A stretch of DNA of 64,000 nt from Cellulomonas sp. WB94 (GTDB lineage: Bacteria > Actinomycetota > Actinomycetes > Actinomycetales > Cellulomonadaceae). Under the pieces are notes generated by a model. It was not told where the DNA came from. It worked only from the letters and a program-made list of their open reading frames with translations, and did no database searches. Of the stretch, positions 35,675 to 44,542 are shown in pieces; position 1 is the first letter of the stretch; each line of letters begins with the position of its first letter. The translations under genes were made by a program, and so were the position numbers. The DNA is taken from positions 434,001 to 498,000 of the forward strand of contig NZ_QEES01000002.1 in assembly GCF_003115775.1 (NCBI RefSeq), read 5' to 3'.

Positions 35675-36834
35675 TCACGAGACCCCCAGCTGGCCGGAGA
35701 GGACGAGCACGGCAGCCCCCGAGAGGGCGCCGTCCTCGCCGAGAGCGGTCATGCGCAGCCGCAGCTCGCTGCCGATGACCGGCATCGTTCGCTCCTGGAT
35801 GGTCTGCAGCGCAGCGTCGCGCAGCGGTCCGTCGAGGAGATCGGGGGGCCCACCAGGACCACCTCGAAGAGGTTGAGCGCGCTCGCGACCGGCGCCAGCA
35901 CGATCCCGAGCCGGCGGCCGACCGCCGCGAGGGCGGCATCGGCGGCGGCGCGGTCCAGGCCGGCGACGCGTCGGCGCAGCGCCGGGACGGACAGCAAGGT
36001 CTCGAGGCAGCCGCGGCGGCCGCACGCGCACAGCTCGGCGCTCCCGAACCCGGTGCCCTCGGCGGCGTCGCGCTCGTCGACGGCGGTCACGTGCCCGATC
36101 TCCCCGGCGGCGTGCCGGTGACCCTGGACGAGGGCGCCGTCGAGCACGATCCCTGCGCCGACGCCCTGCCCGACGGAGAGCACGAGGAGCCCGCTGCCCG
36201 ACGCTCCCCCGTACGTGTACTCGCCGAGCACCGCGACGTTCGCGTCGTTGGCGACGTGCACCGGGAGGTCGAGCTCCGCGGAGAGCTGCTTGGCGAGCGG
36301 GACGTCGTACCAGCCGCGGTTGGGCGCCTCGACGACGGTCCCGTCGGCGTCGATGACGCCGGGCGACCCGACGCCGACGCCGAGAACCGGGCAGGTGGCG
36401 AGGGCGACGAGCTCGCGGCACAGGCCGAGCAGCGCGTCGACGGCGTCCTCGCCGGTCCGGCCGCCCAGCGCTGTCGACCGTCGGTGCACGACGGCGCCGG
36501 AGACGTCCAGGACGGCGCCGTGCATCGACTCGTCGTCGGTGAGGTCGACCGCGACGATCTCGAAGGCGTCGGGACGGATGCCGACGAGCGTCGCGGGCTT
36601 GCCGACCCGGCCCTCGGACCGCACTCCCATCTCCGCGACCAGTCCCTCGCTCATGAGCGACGCGACGAGGTCGGAGATGGTGACCCGCGTGAGCCCCGTG
36701 GTGCGGGCCAGGTCGGCGCGCGAGACGGGTCCGGCGTGGAAGAGCTGCTGGAGGATGAGGGACCGGTTGTGGGCGCGGCCGTCCTCCGGCAGCACCTTGG
36801 CCACCGGGCGGAGCCTGCGACCGATCCCGTTCAT
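35675..36834 (-). pseudogene. ROK-family transcriptional repressor, one frameshift
   Basis: NagC/XylR-like sugar-responsive repressor. N-terminal winged helix (about residues 25-85, SRADLARTTGLTRVTISDLV) and ROK domain with VANDANVAVLGE, GEIGHVTAV and the zinc site CACGRRGCLE. The frame changes near the C-terminus: after EVVLVGP the continuing frame gives Ser/Arg-rich nonsense, while one frame over gives PDLLDGPLRDAALQTIQERT and a normal family ending. Adding one C to the six-base run (35843-35848 on the plus strand) repairs it to about 387 residues. As read, the protein would be truncated and altered only in its last ~30 residues. Confidence 0.85.
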
Positions 36835-36841
36835 CACATTT

Positions 36842-36860
36842 GTTAGTAGACCTTCCTTAC
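36842..36860. promoter_or_regulatory. ROK-type operator upstream of the repressor gene
   Basis: GTTAGTAGACCTTCCTTAC is an imperfect inverted repeat (GTTAG with CTTAC) in an AT-richer patch starting five bases before the repressor ATG. It resembles known ROK repressor boxes of the GTTAGGAAA-TTTCCTAAC type. It could serve autoregulation of the repressor. Confidence 0.45.
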
Positions 36861-36906
36861 ATACTCGTCGTCAAGGCTCGTCGGGCAGCCGTGACCGGTT
36901 TGTGAC

Positions 36907-39336
36907 CTACCCGGCGAAGTCGACGGCCCGCACCATCACGGCCGCACCGTCCGTCAGGTCGACCAGGACCTCCCGGTCGCCCCACACCACCCGGTGGCGC
37001 GCGCGACCAGGAGCCCGCAACGGCGCGAACGTCGCCTCGACGAGCGTGGGGACTCCCCCGCCGTCCGGGGCCCACCGCAGCGCGACCTCGACGCCGGGTC
37101 GCGCGACCAGCCCGGCGGCCGAGCCCCTGCTGAGCTCACGCGGCACCGCAGGCAGCAGCTCGATCACCCCGGCATGGCTCTGCACGAGGCACTCGGTGAG
37201 CGCCGCGACGAACCCGAAGTTGCCGTCGATCTGGAACGGCGGGTGCGCGGCGAACAGGTTCGGGTACAGCCCGCCGCTCCACTCGCCGTGCTCCGAACCC
37301 ATGTCCCGTAGCGCGAGCCGCAGCGGGTCGCTCACCTTCTCGGGCTGACGCAGCCGCGCTCGCAGCGCCGTCTTCCAGGCCAGCGACCAGCCCGTCGACT
37401 CGTCGCCGCGCGCGTCGAGGCTCGCCCCGACAGCAGCGCCGAGCTCGGGCGTGAGCGCGTGGTCGCCCGGGAACGCGAAGTACAGGTGGGAGACGTGCCG
37501 GTGCGCCGGGTCGACCTGGGGCCGGTCCGCGAGCCACTCGGGGACCAGCCCGCCGTGGCCCGGTCGCGGCCGAGGGATCCGGTCGGCCGCGGCGGCAGCC
37601 CGGTGGACGACGGCGTCGTCGGTCACCCCGAGCCGGGCGGCGAGCGCCCCGACCATGGCGAACAGGTCGGCGACCAGGACGAGGTCCAGGGTGGACGACG
37701 CATCGACCGCTGCCTCGCGACCGTCGGGCGTGCGGAACACGTTCTCCGGGGACGTCGACGGCACGGTCCCGAGGGTGCCGTCGGGCAGCTCGACGAGCCA
37801 CGACAGGAAGAACTCCGCCGCCGACCGGATCGGCACCCACGCGCGCCGGGCGAACGCGTCGTCGGCGCCGAACAGCAGGTGCTCCCACAGGTGGCGGACG
37901 AGCCACGCGCCCGCGAGCGGCCAGAACGCCCACCGAGGGTCGTGGCTGCCCTCGCCCACGGGGAGGCTGTACGCCCAGGGATCGGTGTTGTGGTGCGCGA
38001 CCCACCCCGGCGCGCCGTACAGCCGCGCGGCGGTGGCGGCCCCGGTGACCGTGAGCCCGTCGACCAGGTCGAACAGCGGCTCGGCCAGCTCGGCGAGGTT
38101 CGCGACCTCGGCGGGCCAGTAGTTCATCTCGACGTTGATGTTCGTCGTGTAGTTGGCGCTCCACGGCGCCTGCAGCTGGTCGTTCCAGAGACCCTGCAGG
38201 TTGGCCGGCACCCCGCCCGGGCGCGAGCTCGCGATGAGCAGGTAGCGCCCGTAGGAGTACAGCAGCCCGACGAGCCCGGGGTCGGCGGCGAGCACGCCAC
38301 GGGCGTCGGCATTGGCGCGGCGCAGTCGTTCGTCGGTCGGCACGTCGGTGGTCGCCGTGTCGGTGCCCGACGGCGGGGCGGTGGTGACCCGGGCCCGCGC
38401 GAACAGGGCCCCGTGGTCGGCGACGTGCGCGCGGCGGACCGTCCCGACGCCGTCGTCGAGCGCCCGCGCGACAGCGGCCCGCGCCGCGGCGAGCGCGTCG
38501 GACCCGGACCCCTGGGGCTCGCGGGCGATCCCCGCGAACGTCGTCCGGGTCGCCAGCACGACGGTCGCCGCGTGGACGCCCGTCGCACCGTTCGTCCGCG
38601 CGTCGAGGCTGCCGTCGTGCGTCCACCCGACCGCGAGGGCACCCTCGAGGCACGACCCCGGCTCGTCCGAGTACGTCAGGGGCTCGGCGTCACCCGAGTC
38701 GGTCGACACGTCCGAGGGCATGCGCAGCGTCATCCAGGCCCCGCCCGGGTCGGCCCCGGTGCCGGTGACGCGCAGCAGCGAGGTCGCCGCGATGGTCAGG
38801 TCGAGCCCGGCAGGGTGGTCGGTCGTGATCTCGAGCACCGCGACCCCGTGGCGGTGGCTCACGATGACCCGACGGCTGACGTCGTGGCCGTCGACCTGGT
38901 AGGTCACCGTGCACGTCGCTGTGGCCAGGTCCAGGCTGCGCCGATACCCGGTGACGACGGGCTCGCTCCCCTCGGCACCGTCCGCGACTCCTGCGCTGCC
39001 GCTGACCTTCGACGTCACGCGCACGTCGGCGAGCGGCAGGTACGACTGGGTGTGCCGGTGCTGCAGCAGCTGCACCTGGCGGGCCGCCTCGTCGAAGTCC
39101 GCGGCGAGCACCGCGGCCCGGGCTGCGGCGATCGCCGCGGCGGCCGCGGACCGTTCGACGACGTGGCCCGCGTGCTCGCTGCGCGGGCTCCCCGACCACG
39201 CCGTCGCGTCGTTCACCTGCAGGTGCTCGACCGCGACGCCGCCGTGCACCATGAGCCCGGTGCGGCCGTTGCCCAGCGGCAGCGCCTCGAGCCACTCCGT
39301 CGCCGGGCGGTCGAACCAGAGCTCGTCGGGTGGCAT
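36907..39336 (-). CDS. Glycoside hydrolase family 95 (alpha-L-fucosidase type)
   Basis: Inverting glycosidase of 809 residues acting on alpha-1,2-linked L-fucose or, in some members, L-galactose. Order: N-terminal beta domain starting LWFDRPATEWLEALPLGNGR, then the (alpha/alpha)6 barrel. Active-site motifs are intact: NYTTNINVEMNYWPA (the two Asn), STSPENVF (the acid) and QIDGNFG (the Asp). No signal peptide, so it is cytoplasmic and would act on sugars brought in by the adjacent ABC importer. It is divided from the repressor by about 70 bases in the same orientation. Confidence 0.92.
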   Translation of the reverse strand: MPPDELWFDRPATEWLEALPLGNGRTGLMVHGGVAVEHLQVNDATAWSGSPRSEHAGHVVERSAAAAAIAAARAAVLAADFDEAARQVQLLQHRHTQSYLPLADVRVTSKVSGSAGVADGAEGSEPVVTGYRRSLDLATATCTVTYQVDGHDVSRRVIVSHRHGVAVLEITTDHPAGLDLTIAATSLLRVTGTGADPGGAWMTLRMPSDVSTDSGDAEPLTYSDEPGSCLEGALAVGWTHDGSLDARTNGATGVHAATVVLATRTTFAGIAREPQGSGSDALAAARAAVARALDDGVGTVRRAHVADHGALFARARVTTAPPSGTDTATTDVPTDERLRRANADARGVLAADPGLVGLLYSYGRYLLIASSRPGGVPANLQGLWNDQLQAPWSANYTTNINVEMNYWPAEVANLAELAEPLFDLVDGLTVTGAATAARLYGAPGWVAHHNTDPWAYSLPVGEGSHDPRWAFWPLAGAWLVRHLWEHLLFGADDAFARRAWVPIRSAAEFFLSWLVELPDGTLGTVPSTSPENVFRTPDGREAAVDASSTLDLVLVADLFAMVGALAARLGVTDDAVVHRAAAAADRIPRPRPGHGGLVPEWLADRPQVDPAHRHVSHLYFAFPGDHALTPELGAAVGASLDARGDESTGWSLAWKTALRARLRQPEKVSDPLRLALRDMGSEHGEWSGGLYPNLFAAHPPFQIDGNFGFVAALTECLVQSHAGVIELLPAVPRELSRGSAAGLVARPGVEVALRWAPDGGGVPTLVEATFAPLRAPGRARHRVVWGDREVLVDLTDGAAVMVRAVDFAG

Positions 39337-39350
39337 GCCGCGGATTCTGC

Positions 39351-39391
39351 CATCTGCCCCGCACGGCGAACGTCGCCGTGCGGGGCAGATG
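39351..39391. terminator. 19-bp perfect hairpin between oxidoreductase and GH95
   Basis: Perfect 19-bp arms (39351-39369 and 39373-39391) with a three-base loop. It lies between the end of the F420/NADP-type oxidoreductase gene and the GH95 start and should stop transcription coming from upstream. No U-tract follows in either direction. Confidence 0.75.
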
Positions 39392-39399
39392 CGCAGGTG

Positions 39400-40038
39400 T
39401 CAGGCGCGCGCGGCGGCCGCGAGTGCCTCGCGCAGCGTGTCCGCGTCGTACCGCTGGACGTACGCGGGCGTGTCCGGCTGGAAGCGCCAGCCCTCCGCGA
39501 GGGGTCCGGCGTCCACGACGTCGTACCCGAACTGGTCGAGCAGAGCGACGACCCGGTCCTTGGCCTCGACGTCGTCGCCCGCGACCGGCAGCGCGCGGCG
39601 CCCGGGGGTCCCGGCGGGGGTGCCGTCGACCGCGAGGTCGTCGAAGCGGATGTTGTTGAACGCCTTGACCACGCGGGAGGTCGGCAGGTGCGTCTGCAGC
39701 AGCTCGGCCGAGGTCGTGGAGTTCGCGTCGAGCTCGGGCAGGTGCCCGTCGCGCTGCGAGTAGTAGTTGTTGGTGTCGATCACGATCTTGCCCGCGAGCG
39801 GCTCGACCGGGACCTGCAGGTACGCCTTGAGCGGGACCGTCACCACGACGACGTCGCCACCGTCGGCCGCCTCGTGCGCGGTGCCGGCGCGCGCCCGGTC
39901 GCCGAGCTCGTCCACAAGATCCGTGAGGGTCTCCGGTCCGCGTGAGTTGGACACGATCACGTCATATCCGTGCGCGACGGCGAGGCGCGCCAGGGCGCTG
40001 CCGATGTGTCCGCTGCCGATGAGTCCCAGTGTTGTCAT
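39400..40038 (-). CDS. NADP/F420-dependent oxidoreductase-like Rossmann protein
   Basis: Protein of 212 residues of the family that includes NADPH:F420 reductase (Fno). The nucleotide loop GLIGSGHIGSALARLA starts at residue 5, SNSRGPETL follows as the 2'-phosphate pocket, then IDTNNYYSQRDGHLP and VKAFNNIRFDDL, which are typical of actinobacterial members. The C-terminal helix carries a Trp/Arg segment. Whether it really uses F420 cannot be read; many homologues are simply NADP-binding. Start is ATG 40038; the 42 bases upstream belong to no gene. Confidence 0.82.
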   Translation of the reverse strand: MTTLGLIGSGHIGSALARLAVAHGYDVIVSNSRGPETLTDLVDELGDRARAGTAHEAADGGDVVVVTVPLKAYLQVPVEPLAGKIVIDTNNYYSQRDGHLPELDANSTTSAELLQTHLPTSRVVKAFNNIRFDDLAVDGTPAGTPGRRALPVAGDDVEAKDRVVALLDQFGYDVVDAGPLAEGWRFQPDTPAYVQRYDADTLREALAAAARA

Positions 40039-40111
40039 GCCGTGCCCAACCCCCGTGCCGCCGCCGATGTTCCTTCGGACGGTCGTGGTGACCGGCCCCA
40101 CGCTCGGACCG

Positions 40112-41050
40112 TCAGCGCGCCAGCCGGTCCCCGAGCTGCGCGACCAGGGCGTTCTCGGTCGACGACCCGGCGGGGACGACGAGCTCGAGGGCGGAGCGGC
40201 CGCAGTGCAGCGTGAGCACCCGGACCCCTGCGTTGCGCGGGTCATCGGCGAGCACCGCGCGGTCGACGCGGGCGAGCAGCAGCACCGTGCACGCGAGCGA
40301 GTACTCGGGGTGTCGGCCGCGGGTCACCCAGTCCCGGCGGTGCAGGACCTGCAGCTCGGAGTCGTCGCCGCACACGACCACGGCGTGGAGCACGACCGGG
40401 CGCACGAGGCGGATGAGCCGGCGCAGTCCCCCGCCCTCGCGGGCCGCGAGGAGCTGTCGGCGGTGGTAGCCGAGCAGCCGCATGCTGGGCTCGGCACGGA
40501 GCACCGCGAGCTGGTGCGTCACGAGCGCGATGTCCTTGTCCCCCAGGTCGCGCTGCCCGAGCGGCGGCAGGGCAGCGGCGCCGCCCGCGGCACGGCCCGT
40601 CGACCCGTCGCCGTCGGGGTCGGGCTCGGACCGGTACAGCGAGCGGACCAGCGACACGAGCCCCTCGACGACGTCCTGCGACGTCCCCACATAGGAGAGC
40701 GTCAGCGCCGCCGGTCCGCCCGCACCCACGCTCTGCACCGTGATCCACCCGTCGAGCAGGTCGGTGCCGTAGTCGATCGCGCAGATCGCGTCGTGCGGGA
40801 TCACCCGCTCGTCGTACCCGCCGGGTCGGCGGCTGAGGACTGTCAGCGCTGCGTCGTCCACGATCACGAGGTGGTCGTAGAGGTCCATCGACGGCGTCGC
40901 GTCGCGGCGAGCGACGTTGCGCGGGAGCTTGAGCACGAGCCGCGCGCCGGCGAGGTCGAACCCGTGCGCCCGGTACAGCGGCGGAATCTCCTCGCGGACC
41001 GTCACGGGCATGATCCACGGACCGAACGCGTCGTACTCGGCTGACCTCAC
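40112..41050 (-). CDS. Protein of unknown function, 312 residues
   Basis: I do not recognise a family. It is soluble, without signal or membrane segments, Arg/Leu/Val-rich, with beta-strand patterns such as HLVIVDDAALTVLSR and ITVQSV in the first half that recall PH-like domains, a Gly/Asp-rich linker near residue 150 (PDPDGDGSTGRAAGGA) and a second beta-rich half. Two halves of similar size may be a duplication. It stands divergent from the cytochrome b operon, with a 184-bp gap between the two starts. Confidence 0.6.
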   Translation of the reverse strand: MRSAEYDAFGPWIMPVTVREEIPPLYRAHGFDLAGARLVLKLPRNVARRDATPSMDLYDHLVIVDDAALTVLSRRPGGYDERVIPHDAICAIDYGTDLLDGWITVQSVGAGGPAALTLSYVGTSQDVVEGLVSLVRSLYRSEPDPDGDGSTGRAAGGAAALPPLGQRDLGDKDIALVTHQLAVLRAEPSMRLLGYHRRQLLAAREGGGLRRLIRLVRPVVLHAVVVCGDDSELQVLHRRDWVTRGRHPEYSLACTVLLLARVDRAVLADDPRNAGVRVLTLHCGRSALELVVPAGSSTENALVAQLGDRLAR

Positions 41051-41234
41051 AGGACGACGCTACCGCCGCGTCGCTCCGCCGCATTTCACAGCCGCCTCAC
41101 GCGCGGCTCACAGCATTCTTCTTCCGCGGACGAGACCCGCCCGAGCGTATTCCCGATAACGGGGTTACCGTCACATTGTTCGGTTTTCGATGCCGCGCCC
41201 GCAGAGGGCGGATCGTCCTTCCGAGAGGTGACCC

Positions 41235-41411
41235 ATGCGTCCCACGATCCTGCTCGCCGACGGCGCCGGGCGGTACGTCAGCTCGGGTGCCATCCAGATC
41301 TCCGTCACCAACCTGATCATCATCGCGGCGATGGTCCTGGTGTTCGTCCTCGCCCTCGTCCTGCCCTTCCCCGGGCGGCGCCACCACGACTCCTCGGGCC
41401 GCGACTCATGA
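41235..41411 (+). CDS. 58-residue single-span membrane protein of the cytochrome b operon
   Basis: Small protein starting at ATG 41235 behind GAGAGGTG. Residues 1-22 are outside or peripheral, about 23-45 form one very hydrophobic segment (LIIIAAMVLVFVLALVLPF), and the end is Arg/His-rich. It overlaps the cytochrome b gene by four bases (ATGA). Its size and position are those of a small accessory subunit of an electron-transfer complex, but no family is recognised. Confidence 0.75.
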   Translation: MRPTILLADGAGRYVSSGAIQISVTNLIIIAAMVLVFVLALVLPFPGRRHHDSSGRDS

Positions 41412-42058
41412 CCGCCGTGCACGCGGGCCGGCCGCCCGCCGCGACGCCGACGAGCTGGACGGCGCGCCTCCGGGAGCGCCTCTCGCACGTCGTCCCGCCC
41501 GGGCAGGCGCTGCCCGACCGGCAGCCCGCCTACATGTCGTCGTGGATCTACGTCTTCGGCGTCCTGACTCTCGCCGCGCTGGTGGTGGTCGTCGCCTCGG
41601 GCGTCCTGCTCACCCTCGGCGGAGTCACGTGGTGGCACGTCTCGAGCCTGGGCCGGTTCGTGAACTCGCTCCACCTGTGGAGCGTCGAGCTGTTCTTCGC
41701 ATTCATGGTCATCCACCTGTGGGGCAAGTTCTGGATGGCCGCGTGGCGCGGCAACCGGGCCCTGACGTGGATGACCGGCGTCGTCGCGTTCGTCGGATCC
41801 ATCGGGACCGCTTTCACCGGATACCTGTCGCAGTCGAACTTCGCCTCGCAATGGATCAGCACGCAGGCCAAGGACGGACTCAACTCGGTGGGGGTCGGCG
41901 CGTTCTTCAACGTGCTGAACCCGGCCCAGATGCTGCTGTGGCACGTCGTGCTGCTGCCGCTGGTGCTCGGCGTGATCGTCGTCCTGCACGTCGTCCTCGT
42001 CCGCCGCCACGGCATCGTGCCGCCGATCGACGCCGACGAGGAGGAGGTCGCACCATGA
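41408..42058 (+). CDS. Cytochrome b6-like diheme subunit (N-terminal four-helix half)
   Basis: Membrane protein of 216 residues equal to the four-helix half of cytochrome b. The four heme-ligand histidines are in place: H89 and H103 in the second span (14 apart) and H179 and H194 in the fourth (15 apart), the spacing known from cytochrome b6. There is no C-terminal subunit-IV part; the next gene overlaps by four bases. No Rieske protein or cytochrome c gene is present, so the electron donor and acceptor are open questions. Confidence 0.87.
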   Translation: MTAVHAGRPPAATPTSWTARLRERLSHVVPPGQALPDRQPAYMSSWIYVFGVLTLAALVVVVASGVLLTLGGVTWWHVSSLGRFVNSLHLWSVELFFAFMVIHLWGKFWMAAWRGNRALTWMTGVVAFVGSIGTAFTGYLSQSNFASQWISTQAKDGLNSVGVGAFFNVLNPAQMLLWHVVLLPLVLGVIVVLHVVLVRRHGIVPPIDADEEEVAP

Positions 42059-43026
42059 CGACGTCGACCGAACCCCGCCGCGTCACCCGCACGGGCCGAC
42101 GCAGCACCCCCGACTCCCACGGCTTCGCCGCGCGCCCCTACGACCTGGTCAAGGAGTTCGTCGTCGCGCTGATCGTCGTGACGCTGCTCACCGTCGGCCT
42201 CGCCGCGGCCTTCTCCTCCCCGGACGAGAAGGCCATCACGATGCGCGACTGGGCGAACGCTGCCCCGAACGACGTCGTCGCGACGGCCGCGGGCGAGCTC
42301 GCGGGCACGACGACGAGCGCGGGCTTCGGACCGCCGTACAACACGGCGGCGGACGGCGCCTCGCTCGGACCCCTCACCCTTCAGAAGTGGGCCGGCGTCA
42401 CGATCCCGCTGGACTCGGCCCAGGACCTGGTGCTGACCCCTCTCGGGGGCGTCACCGACAACAGCACGCTCACCGACGCGCTCGCCACGTGGCAGTCCGC
42501 CGACGCCGACCAGCGCACGCAGTGGGCCACCGACTACAGCGACGCGCTCGCCCAGGCACCCGACGGCGACCCCTCCGCCGTGGCGACCGGTGACTACGGT
42601 CCTGTGCCGGTCATCACCGCGAGCTTCCTCACGTTCGCCCAGACCGGGGGGCTCGAGGGCGCGCTCACGTCGTCCGGCAACTTCTACGGGGGCGACCAGA
42701 CGAGGTCGCTCCTGCTGCTCGCCGACGGTGCGTACCTCGAGGACCAGGCCCGGGCCCGGAACCTCGGCGGCGACCAGTGGGGAATGATGAACGAGACCGG
42801 CAACTACCCCGGTCAGCCCTGGATGTGGCTGTACACGTTCTGGTACCAGGTCCCGCCGTTCTCGACGTCCGAGAACGCCGACGCCCTCGTCTGGGGCCTG
42901 ATGATGCTGCTGACCCTCGGGCTCGTCCTCGTCCCGTTCATCCCCGGTCTGCGCTCGATCCCTCGCTGGGTCCCGGTGCACCGGCTGATCTGGCGGGACT
43001 ACTACCGGGACCACCCGCGGCGCTGA
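42055..43026 (+). CDS. Two-span membrane partner of the cytochrome b subunit
   Basis: Protein of 323 residues. One membrane span near 33-53, a large outside domain of about 220 residues without any cysteine (so no heme c or Rieske site), and a second span near 280-300, followed by a basic tail ending RDYYRDHPRR. The segment PWMWLYTFWYQVPPF before the second span recalls the quinone-side loop of cytochrome b subunit IV, but the topology is different. Third gene of the operon; its last 89 bases overlap the convergent kinase gene. Function unknown; a redox complex partner is inferred. Confidence 0.72.
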   Translation: MTTSTEPRRVTRTGRRSTPDSHGFAARPYDLVKEFVVALIVVTLLTVGLAAAFSSPDEKAITMRDWANAAPNDVVATAAGELAGTTTSAGFGPPYNTAADGASLGPLTLQKWAGVTIPLDSAQDLVLTPLGGVTDNSTLTDALATWQSADADQRTQWATDYSDALAQAPDGDPSAVATGDYGPVPVITASFLTFAQTGGLEGALTSSGNFYGGDQTRSLLLLADGAYLEDQARARNLGGDQWGMMNETGNYPGQPWMWLYTFWYQVPPFSTSENADALVWGLMMLLTLGLVLVPFIPGLRSIPRWVPVHRLIWRDYYRDHPRR

Positions 43027-44542
43027 CGGCCGCCGCCCCGGCCAGGTCCGCGAAGACGGACTTCAGCTGGGGGTACAGCGTGCGGTACACGGCGTAGAGC
43101 GCGCCGTACGCCGTGGCCGTCGACGCGTCGGGCGTCACGTCGTAGCCGGCGGGCTCGGCGATCACCTCCGCCGCGGGCCGGTCGTCGGGCGCGCGACCCC
43201 GACCGTCCAGGTAGCCGCGCGCCAGCAGGGCCGCACCGGCCGCGCTCACCTCGCCGTCGGAGCAGACCCGCACCGGGCGACCCGTGATGTCGCTGACGAG
43301 GCGCACCCACAGCGGGCTGCGCGCGCCGCCCCCGACCATCCGGATCGTCGTGACCGGCTGCCCGGTGACCTCCTCGAGCCGCTCGAGGTGCAGGCGCAGC
43401 TCGAAACCGACCCCCTCGAGGATCGAGCGGTACAGGTGCGCCCGGGTGTGCCGGCCGTGCCAGCCGACGACCGCGCCGCGGGCGAGCGGGTCCCAGTACG
43501 GGGTCTGCGCCGCGTTCCAGTACGGCAGCGTGAGCAGCCCCTCGGCCCCGCACGGCAGGTCCGCCGCGGCGGCCTCGAGACCGCTGCCGACGACGCCGTC
43601 GACCCCCGTCTCGCCGAACTGCTCGCGGCACCACGTGGCGACGTACGCCGCCGCGTTGAGGACGGTCTCGAGCGTGTACGCACCCGGCTGCGCACCGGCG
43701 AGCGTGCGGAACGCCGGGTCCCACCGGTAGGTCGCCGAGTGCACCCCGAGCACCATCGACGTGCCGAGGTTGAGGTAGGCGACCCCGGGGACCGTCGCGC
43801 CCAGCGCGAGGCCCGCGGCCTGACCGTCGCCGATGCCCGCGACGAGCGGCACGGGTCCGGGCAGGCCGAGTGCCGCCGCGACGTCCGCCGTGATCATCCC
43901 GATCGGCTGACCGGCCGGCACCAGCTCGGGCAGCTGACCCGGGCGCACCCCGGCCAGCTCGAGCAGCTCGGGCGAGTAGTCGAGGCGTTGGAGGTCGAAC
44001 AGGCCGAGGGTGTCGGCCGACCCGGGGCTCGTGGCCCAGCGCCCGCTGAGCCGCCACGACAGGTACGCCTGCACGTCGCCGACCCGGTCGGCGTCGCGCA
44101 GCACGTCGGGCTCGTGCCGGGCCAGCCACGCGAGCTTGTAGATCGCGGGGGTCGTGTCCGGCGGCTTGCCGGACAGCTCGTGCACGCGCGCGGTGCCGAG
44201 CGCGGCGATCTCCTCGTGGGCACGCCCGTCGAGCCACAGGATCGCCGGGCGCAGCGGTCGGCCCGCGGCGTCGAGGCACACGAACGACTCGCGCTGGTGC
44301 GTCAGGCAGACGGCCCGCACCAGTGCCGGGTCCGGCAGGGCGGCGACGGCCGCGGCCACGGCGTCCCGGGTCGCCGACCACCACTCCTCGGCGTCCTGCT
44401 CGTGCCACGACGCGCGCGGCTGCTGCAGCTGCAGAGGTCGCGCGGCCTGGGCGACGACCTGGCCCGCGGGGTCGTGGATGACTGCCTTGGCTGCCGTCGT
44501 CGAGCAGTCGACCGCGACGACCAGGCCGGCGTCGCGCGTCAT
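42938..44542 (-). CDS. FGGY-family carbohydrate kinase (xylulokinase-like)
   Basis: Two-domain sugar kinase of 534 residues. ATP/substrate motifs: VAVDCSTTAAKAV at the start, the catalytic Asp in GIGDGQAAGLA, GTSMVLGVHS, and the FGGY second signature region VGGGARSPLW. The C-terminal ~25 residues (Ala/Gly/Ser-rich) lie over the end of the cytochrome operon and may be non-essential. It is downstream of, and coupled by ATGA to, a polyol dehydrogenase, so the pair probably oxidises a pentitol or hexitol to the ketose and phosphorylates it. Confidence 0.88.
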   Translation of the reverse strand: MTRDAGLVVAVDCSTTAAKAVIHDPAGQVVAQAARPLQLQQPRASWHEQDAEEWWSATRDAVAAAVAALPDPALVRAVCLTHQRESFVCLDAAGRPLRPAILWLDGRAHEEIAALGTARVHELSGKPPDTTPAIYKLAWLARHEPDVLRDADRVGDVQAYLSWRLSGRWATSPGSADTLGLFDLQRLDYSPELLELAGVRPGQLPELVPAGQPIGMITADVAAALGLPGPVPLVAGIGDGQAAGLALGATVPGVAYLNLGTSMVLGVHSATYRWDPAFRTLAGAQPGAYTLETVLNAAAYVATWCREQFGETGVDGVVGSGLEAAAADLPCGAEGLLTLPYWNAAQTPYWDPLARGAVVGWHGRHTRAHLYRSILEGVGFELRLHLERLEEVTGQPVTTIRMVGGGARSPLWVRLVSDITGRPVRVCSDGEVSAAGAALLARGYLDGRGRAPDDRPAAEVIAEPAGYDVTPDASTATAYGALYAVYRTLYPQLKSVFADLAGAAAVSAAGGPGSSPARSAGAPGPSEGSSADRG

